From the NCBI GenBank assembly GCA_915070235.1, contig CAJZFM010000008.1, positions 1 to 18,272 on the forward strand: DNA of 18,272 nt, in the 5' to 3' direction. The position numbers and the translations under genes are program-made. Positions 17,501 to 18,272 of the stretch are shown in pieces (the first letter of the stretch is position 1; the number at the start of each line of letters is the position of its first letter). The notes under the pieces were generated by a model. It searched no databases and was not told the DNA's origin. It saw nothing but the letters and a program-made list of their open reading frames with translations. This DNA is from an uncultured Capnocytophaga sp. (GTDB taxonomy: Bacteria > Bacteroidota > Bacteroidia > Flavobacteriales > Flavobacteriaceae).

Positions 17501-18241
17501 AGCCAAGGTCACCTTATAGAGATCTGCACCTGCATTGTCAAAGCCCGCAGGTACTTGTCCTATCTTAGTAACCGCATTTCCTGCATAGGTAACCCCTCCT
17601 GCAACTACATCAGCAGGGTACTTTATGGAAAAGTAAATATCCTTTACACTTCCATCCCCTGTGTTGCGCACATCAAAGGACACTGTATGGGTTCCCTGTG
17701 CATTACTTTGAGTAGGAGGCACGTTTTGTACTGTAAGGCTTGGATAAGGCAAGGTATAAGCATTATCTGCTTGCTTGGTAGTGGGACTTACCCCTGCCAC
17801 AGTAATGGTAGCACTATCCTTAAGAATAGTACCATTCTTAAGTATAACAAGTGCTGCCTTAGTAACCTTACGCGTAATGGTAAAAGTTACTGTCGCCCCT
17901 GGGCTTGTACTGGTAACTGTAAAAACAGGATTTACAGCTGTAGAACCCGTTTTTTGCACTACCGTATTTACATTGGCTCCCTTCGTTACTGAACTTGCCA
18001 AGTACTCTATCCCCGCAGGAAAAGTAAGTGCCACCTCCGCAGTATTCTTACCTGGAGGCATATTGAAGCTCACCGAGAGCGTTCCACCCTTAAAATCTTC
18101 ACTGGCGAAGTGCGCCGCCGAAGGAGTAGAGGTCAAGTTGATCCCTCCTATCTGTGCCTGTAACCTCCCCATAGAGAGCATTAACAGTGTGAAAATTAAC
18201 AGTTTAACAAAATAAGTTGCTCTTTTTCTCATTTCTTTCAT
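5588..18241 (-). CDS. Giant multidomain T9SS-secreted surface protein, adhesin-like
   Basis: A single uninterrupted 4217-residue ORF. In order: signal peptide (1-30); beta-rich DUF11-like region (31-1632); four Ig/PKD-like modules (1633-1959); duplicated composite module (1960-2329 and 2330-2717); seven SprB-like repeats (2718-3303); Ig-like domain (3304-3397); seven 'DD...ND' cadherin-like repeats (3398-4119); type IX type B sorting domain (4120-4217). No transmembrane anchor follows the signal peptide and no enzyme motif was found. The architecture points to an extended cell-surface stalk or adhesin, like SprB-type proteins of gliding flavobacteria, exported by Sec and then type IX secretion. 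Its ligand is unknown. ATG 18241 is the longest start; ATG 18232 (MRKRATYF) gives a more typical signal peptide and is equally possible. Upstream control lies outside the window. It ends 150 nt before the acyl-CoA synthetase and appears to be transcribed alone. Confidence 0.93.
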   Translation of the reverse strand: MKEMRKRATYFVKLLIFTLLMLSMGRLQAQIGGINLTSTPSAAHFASEDFKGGTLSVSFNMPPGKNTAEVALTFPAGIEYLASSVTKGANVNTVVQKTGSTAVNPVFTVTSTSPGATVTFTITRKVTKAALVILKNGTILKDSATITVAGVSPTTKQADNAYTLPYPSLTVQNVPPTQSNAQGTHTVSFDVRNTGDGSVKDIYFSIKYPADVVAGGVTYAGNAVTKIGQVPAGFDNAGADLYKVTLATALVKNAAATFSHTYTVNKCTPGRTIDYVAYWGNGISELFEASPKVTKTLNIATGTPRIGWDYTNSNNTYFTWADGLSGNTLGTYTVRYINDGTGDNPTAFNIRIKVFERHRSRKFIEYQPTKFRLVATDGTEILIPASAITQPVADKDITISFDNMPELSATHPTYGSKTIGFTDENNDGRRNELRKGNGFTLRFDYVKKAGIRCLQTNGGEFIVNPSSEMYSKNVCGEDGTTGGAYIHERTFERFVNGVVDGVKLPTQLIENVALPGYMIADFNTSGYNNTQRLKGAASSQNDRRYKYEMKLPAGVALKNVKFYKAWKYGTATLPPEVLSDVPAGGTLTYTTGTTAYGYITFDMVLENCIGTGDVKVDYKISYLDKDGGKTTYSEVPYVCVTQKGIPTGCSSPCATNGPRMTSTKVERADNSYGWKDYTMAERRTRAQVSPLQRQRALYLDDIEVISEGKELGAATSNLYYHATFAKAPGLKPKSLKFTVGSHTATLAGSAAVKITVGDKDYFRWDLTSVLPGGNLPKDATFNVVATYQITNNSDERGNNSHDIESGGESFFYRLDNPATETALTPEGYHTAQKHCGANLYATFYYANLFNHLNTNTYYVDGCAPANIGSSFQVFAGRRFDAGGNYFTDEFRPSRLIKKVTFQIPSSMNYIGSVVYRYRQKYGAEAEKSVNFTLESDNGTYKTYTYTNPTSRTDPGYLPAGEISVENFYDSYFKTTLQATCKTPATTSFAVAEANNMMVKSKIEYEDFYYHYAISGDKKEVTYEMPKGQTAVYHRDKPAITMATVSASSINANKRELEAKFTISNGSLSDAPYGWISVPDVTGIEVTSLQETTTGSAFTYTDKGISGEKMFFLKDNNNKDKIEKGKTRSFTLKYRITGCENTNLKVYAGWNCNENPTQGYKTTCHEQSLTYAITVPRSRRDISPDAANPTQIDMCQKATYSYTINSAGAGDLYNVKLVVNEVANTLSFSDVTVQYPLGGTTYTVGTGAGQILHTQQGTKHIYDLSNVLPGGSLSGNLSEPIDANKRQLKLTFKVEPKCDFTSGTEFDIDVESTDLCGRLADGDKTKAIVAGIKNVTAVNYDIGLTPLTLIPGGNASACASGATYKTRVTVNQKNSTFTEIGPNARLRFRIPEGYELLTLGMVSRTPAYNPPTVTWANPVEKIAERRTIGNETEIVITIPQGMKNNDSFEYSVTVRQKANTLVECTDKKLKVFSTDATTGASCGGTPCPATRANTSNSGTKEVVIDNNRPKPSFTDVKATSVAKNGKEELTIAYKIANAADAGVALSATMHNLKIDLYKDNNNDGQYDAGDTKLNPASYSFVENVAKGGTSTEKSFTIEVAQADVCRLLLVMRNEENICLCSSVAAGVPAPDKITGLVDDLTICENETKQLAYKAAGATYDQYTWSGKTANDKLDYLSATNIKEPNFHYNGTKLTATQTFTYVLTVKRTNGCEAAQEVTVTVTPQTAAPDDKEVLFCQGDTYNIGTLKAKLRTELSLPATTVIKFYDASDSNFTTELVDATAIVRNAYYVFTLTETGKCVSEGVKAYVKGITPPTVANANQSFCGAATVADLQPQGTNYVWYAAATGGTALAPTTALADNTLYYVAKKNGSCESERVSVKTRILQAPATGQSYTFCKGATVYDLKKKVDPTRPESVRVYHNGNRLTGDNERLPQTGAFKVSHYTNNCETSLVDVTVAFTTVEFTSLTANPTFLPQAGGSVTFTIKGTPGATVSYTIGTETGTKVLDGNGEAKVIKLTTNPIALTVTKIEKDGCELVLSQTLLVGKACGDNVPEPQFDQQKISYKAMNGVMVKREVSGILSRAYFTPALSSSLTCKPSYTPGYVHMHSTKSTKVVYTFGEPITSVDVSLLMMGERNFILDYWDRAEFEVNCGVLRLDIENDCNGNATKDGHTIKTKRLDDVVVRVSSNKPFTTLTIRPNNDLITDGFAMELCPSSVKKAELLHVITQPQPTAVCEGSTARFTSKIQLKAGLLGQIGYQWQVSADQTSWSDVGTTRYANSDEEVELLVPNTTVSQHNDRYYRVRYTYERTAAICDAKVTEYSQIAKLTVHGKAEVTKLTANPGSIAQGVSTPVTFAFKGTPGATVVYTVAGGAPAEITLNAQGEATKVIPISQATTLAVVQVKKGDCTYPSTQKIEVTAGCGANKPEPQFATGLNVKKTMNGVEVTRDLDGNISYSSRDTDPAYCNGPYEAGYVWMGRHLDPLRPNLTTKATYHFDAPVTSAEIWFMGMGRSGFVNREFRDRAKIRVNCGTAQVTRVSDCRDNSSDTYSKVINGNEIEGKRLTDMVVRVTSDKPFTRIEIEDGNSNGQSDPAAYGYYVELCPSSIQKAEILSVEQEPQSENHCEGDTTAFTAKAQLETGYTGQIAYQWQSSTDALTWTDMAGKSGNTASGTAQVLDLVTTRSMDDTWYRVKYTYTESTPLHLCNGVTVTRYSEAAKLNVTGVDKPILSEVSAADCTHDRVMKITNVDIHATYSFVRTSDNASVNGVVGSNGEISALPAGKYKVTATKNNCSSEASDEFEIIAAKGSVIPVVQEKTFATCDEVSVAKITNYVPGTTYHFEKADGTAVTDPIAVDATDGTITGLAVGKYKVKGEKDGCTSDASAEFEIKDKLVPAAPTVAKDSDPTCDDPTIVKITNYIEGGSYTFVKTADDTEITTGFTIDRTTGKVTGLAAAKYKVKVKVNECTSALSDEFEVKAKKPTPDKPTVTLTAESCTTATVAKISNYASGITYVFTKADGTAVTGVSVANSGVISGLAAGTYKVKAEKDGCTSDISDNFEIKAQKAAPAKPMVTLTAESCAAPTKAVISNYVLGQTYWNGATQLTVDNTSHEITNLVAGTYTITAKNNDNCESVASDSFEIKAQKEVPAKPTIDLTAESCTAATVAKISNYVSSGVTYTFTKADGTPVTGVTIATDGVLSGLAAGTYKVKAEKDGCESEVSDAFEIKDQQTAPAKPTVTLTAESCTAPTKAVISNYVSGQTYWNGATQLTVDDTSHEITGLAAGTYTITTKIGNCESVASDSFEIKAQKAATIIGANPQSAVYVKDDASATPLTAAATGMGTLTYKWYKNTTNSYTGGTEVGGNNTYTPATDTVGSLFYWAEITGECGTEKTSIAEIKVVETVPVIEAVDDVAISPRGGQVDVLHNDTVGGNPATLTNVAIAIVTDGGLTGVTVDPTTGKLVVPNTATPDTYDVTYKICLLSDPNTCDTAVAKITVTSDTNHTIEANDDPETQVAKGGEVDVLNNDKVDGNPATPTNVDITIPIDGGLTGITINPATGKIKVPTDATPGAYDITYQICVRGATAPCDTAKVRIIVTEDVVPTPTINANDDPETQVAKGGVVDVLSNDRVNGDPATAANVDITIANDGGLTGVTADPATGKIKVPDNATPATYDVEYRICVKGATSPCDTAKAKITVTPDTTPNRAIKAVDDNFGKIPNTVDYTTTNTVFSTGVDTLEGVPGILSPVTDVILHKGAVTRQDGTAVQDGTVTMNDNGSITVKQGTPVGVYTYTYTICEKALPTNCSEEAKVTFEVVDNTILAKDDEFEIGTLGGLTPSVLNNDIFAGKVGPTTNEVIIEKTLIGDNEDTHLKMRFVDGRVDVMKGIAPGIHKYYYTISDKNDKTKNSSAVVIIKVVTFAAGDDEHEVFNNNGTEQHIDKPSIFDNDEVDGKRPKPGDNVTFTSTPVKDKDGNEVPGIVINPQDGTITVASGIPDGVYTYSYTICKIAAPDECKTAKGVLKLLPALKAEDDDFTATPVNTTKGAVNVGNVLENDLYAGGKALDNLDKVTATIGENNGGLSDVKIDEQGNLIIPQGTPVGVYNIEYNLCMKEHPTACRNAKIKVEVIKDKPLTIYNGVSADGDGQNDYFKIDGIEYYPKNNLKIFNRWGVLVYEKDGYSNNEPFDGHSNGRATISADSKLPQGTYYYILEYEDSEDQSHTEKGWLYLKY
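5591..5884 (-). other. T9SS type B C-terminal sorting domain (residues 4120-4217)
   Basis: The last 98 residues match the gliding-motility-associated C-terminal domain (CHU_C / TIGR04131 type). Landmarks are LTIYNGVSADGDGQNDYF, IEYYPKNNLKIFNRWG, VLVYEKDGY, PFDGHSNG, LPQGTYYYILEY and the terminal KGWLYLKY. In known systems this domain targets proteins across the outer membrane by the type IX secretion system and supports surface attachment. No type IX machinery genes lie in the window. Confidence 0.95.
5885..8050 (-). repeat. Seven 'DD...ND' cadherin-like repeats (residues 3398-4119)
   Basis: Seven units start at residues 3398, 3496, 3597, 3698, 3810, 3908 and 4014, each 98-112 long. Most open with A-x-DD, carry a 'V-L-x-ND' type motif about 15-20 residues later (VLNND, VLSND, VLEND, IFDND), and end with a 'YxIC...C' segment and a beta strand. 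This resembles the Big_9/tandem-95 or cadherin-like repeats of large surface proteins, where the Asp residues often bind calcium between domains. Unit 4 has a longer, degenerate ND region (TNTVFSTGVDTLEG). Confidence 0.85.
8051..8332 (-). other. Ig-like domain between the two repeat blocks (residues 3304-3397)
   Basis: A single 94-residue domain that differs from both flanking repeat types. It contains LTYKWYKNTTNSYTGG and SLFYWAEITGECGTE, an Ig-like pattern with a core tryptophan and a late cysteine, and ends in AEIKVVETVP. It separates the SprB-like block from the cadherin-like block and is probably a spacer. Confidence 0.6.
8333..10090 (-). repeat. Seven SprB-like tandem repeats (residues 2718-3303)
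   Basis: Seven repeats of 78-88 residues start at residues 2718, 2803, 2889, 2977, 3061, 3141 and 3226. Each has a Cys near its start (as in TAESC), a middle strand of the KISNY type, a 'GLAAGTYKVKAEKDGC' type segment with a second Cys, and an ending close to SDAFEIKAQ. The 'L-x-AGTY-x-V' to 'GC' pattern recalls SprB repeats of gliding adhesins, but the fit is not exact. One Cys pair per repeat suggests an internal disulfide. The last four repeats fall into two alternating types. Confidence 0.85.
10091..11254 (-). repeat. Composite module copy 2 (residues 2330-2717)
   Basis: Second copy of the composite module, directly after the first. Its matching landmarks are KLTANPGSIAQ and KGTPGATVVYT (part a, 2330-2416); CGANKPEPQF, MNGVEVTRDL, EFRDRAKIRVNCG, KRLTDMVVRVTSDKPFT and ELCPSS (part b, 2417 to about 2602); and CEGDTTAF, YQWQSSTDALTW and WYRVKYTYT (part c, about 2603-2717). 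The copies have diverged clearly, so this duplication is older than the repeats that follow it. Confidence 0.85.
11255..12364 (-). repeat. Composite module copy 1 (residues 1960-2329)
   Basis: First copy of a 370-residue unit with three parts. Part a (1960-2044) is an Ig-like domain opening with SLTANPTFLPQ and carrying KGTPGATVSYT. Part b (2045 to about 2214) runs from CGDNVPEPQF through MNGVMVKREV, DYWDRAEFEVNCG and KRLDDVVVRVSSNKPFT to ELCPSS; I do not recognise its family. Part c (about 2215-2329) is an Ig-like domain with CEGSTARF, YQWQVSADQTSW and YYRVRYTYE. The same order recurs in the next 388 residues. Confidence 0.85.
12365..13345 (-). other. Four Ig/PKD-like modules with Cys-start motifs (residues 1633-1959)
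   Basis: Four successive modules of about 75-95 residues open with a similar motif: TICENETKQL (Cys 1642), LFCQGDTYNIG (Cys 1735), SFCGAATVADL (near 1818) and TFCKGATVYDL (Cys 1894). The third continues as NYVWYAAATGGTAL and ALADNTLYYVAKKNG, which is typical of the Ig-like domains associated with CHU-type surface proteins in Bacteroidota (Ig_7 type). The first resembles a PKD-like domain. They are probably structural spacers. Confidence 0.65.
13346..18151 (-). other. N-terminal beta-rich DUF11-like region (residues 31-1632)
   Basis: About 1600 residues of presumed tandem beta-sandwich domains. Apparent domain starts lie near residues 166, 304, 650, 1194, 1339 and 1508. Recurring phrases such as 'DLTSVLPGG' and 'DLSNVLPGG', or 'INANKRELEAKF' and 'IDANKRQLKLTF', show that some units are related, in the style of DUF11 or 'conserved repeat' domains. 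Asp/Asn-rich loops that resemble calcium-binding motifs occur at 421-429 (FTDENNDGR), 1114-1121 (DNNNKDKI) and 1558-1569 (DNNNDGQYDAGD). Cysteines are frequent, as expected for a secreted protein with disulfides. I cannot assign firm Pfam families by eye. Confidence 0.55.
18152..18241 (-). other. Sec signal peptide of the giant protein (residues 1-30)
   Basis: Residues 1-13 are basic (K2, R5, K6, R7, K13). They are followed by the hydrophobic core LLIFTLLMLSM at 14-24 and then GRLQAQ, with likely cleavage after A29 or Q30. There is no lipobox cysteine, so this is a type I signal peptide. It fits the need of type IX substrates to cross the inner membrane by Sec first. Confidence 0.88.
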
Positions 18242-18272
18242 GATTTAAGAAAACATTGTTTAGTAATTTGGG

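Noticed and set aside
17462..17992. A 176-codon open frame on the + strand inside the giant gene, and many similar ones (for example 10967-11395, 14465-14815, 17775-18215)
   Set aside because: They lie opposite a continuous 12.6-kb coding frame, show unnatural composition (rich in Ser, Tyr, Cys and Arg), and match no family I know. They follow from the codon use of the real gene.
5588..18241. Possibility that the giant ORF is two genes or contains a frameshift or assembly fusion
   Set aside because: The frame is unbroken, starts with a signal peptide, ends with a sorting domain, and holds no internal signal peptide or sorting domain. Collapse or expansion of the near-identical repeats in assembly remains possible but cannot be judged here.

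Overview
The window looks like a chromosomal segment of a Bacteroidota bacterium, most likely class Flavobacteriia; Capnocytophaga is a guess I cannot confirm. The reasons are a giant secreted protein ending in a gliding-motility-type (type B) type IX secretion sorting domain, two promoters with the Bacteroidota -7 element TAnnTTTG, no clear Shine-Dalgarno sites, and the typical pairing of a LuxE-like acyltransferase with rnhB. No rRNA, tRNA, CRISPR array, insertion sequence or phage gene was seen.

Layout: (1) Positions 1-123 are an AT-rich leader with one good promoter. (2) Positions 124-2942 on the + strand hold a tight five-gene run: a DUF7691-like protein, a MntA-type minimal nucleotidyltransferase, a HepT-type HEPN RNase, a LuxE-like acyl-adenylating enzyme and ribonuclease HII. 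The nucleotidyltransferase and HEPN genes form a complete toxin-antitoxin module. They overlap each other, and HEPN overlaps the LuxE-like gene, by 8 nt each time, with almost the same junction sequence. (3) Positions 2943-5437 on the - strand hold an AMP-forming long-chain acyl-CoA synthetase followed by an FtsE-like ABC ATPase. This pair converges on rnhB with the two stop codons touching. (4) Positions 5438-5587 are intergenic, with a heptad-repeat hairpin, a T-tract and the promoter of the acyl-CoA synthetase. (5) Positions 5588-18241 on the - strand, 69% of the window, are one uninterrupted 4217-residue ORF for a secreted, probably surface-anchored, multidomain protein.

The giant protein is modular: signal peptide; about 1600 residues of beta-rich, DUF11-like material with possible calcium-binding loops; four Ig/PKD-like modules that each start with a Cys motif; a tandemly duplicated composite module of about 380 residues whose central domain I do not recognise; seven SprB-like repeats, the last four in an A-B-A-B order; one Ig-like domain; seven 'DD...ND' cadherin-like repeats, the first three nearly identical; and the type IX type B sorting domain. 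It probably leaves the inner membrane by Sec, crosses the outer membrane by the type IX system, and works as a long stalk or adhesin.

The most unusual points are the layered repeat history of the giant protein, the unrecognised domain inside its duplicated module, the heptad hairpin that includes the giant gene's stop codon, and the toxin-antitoxin pair built into an operon with core genes.
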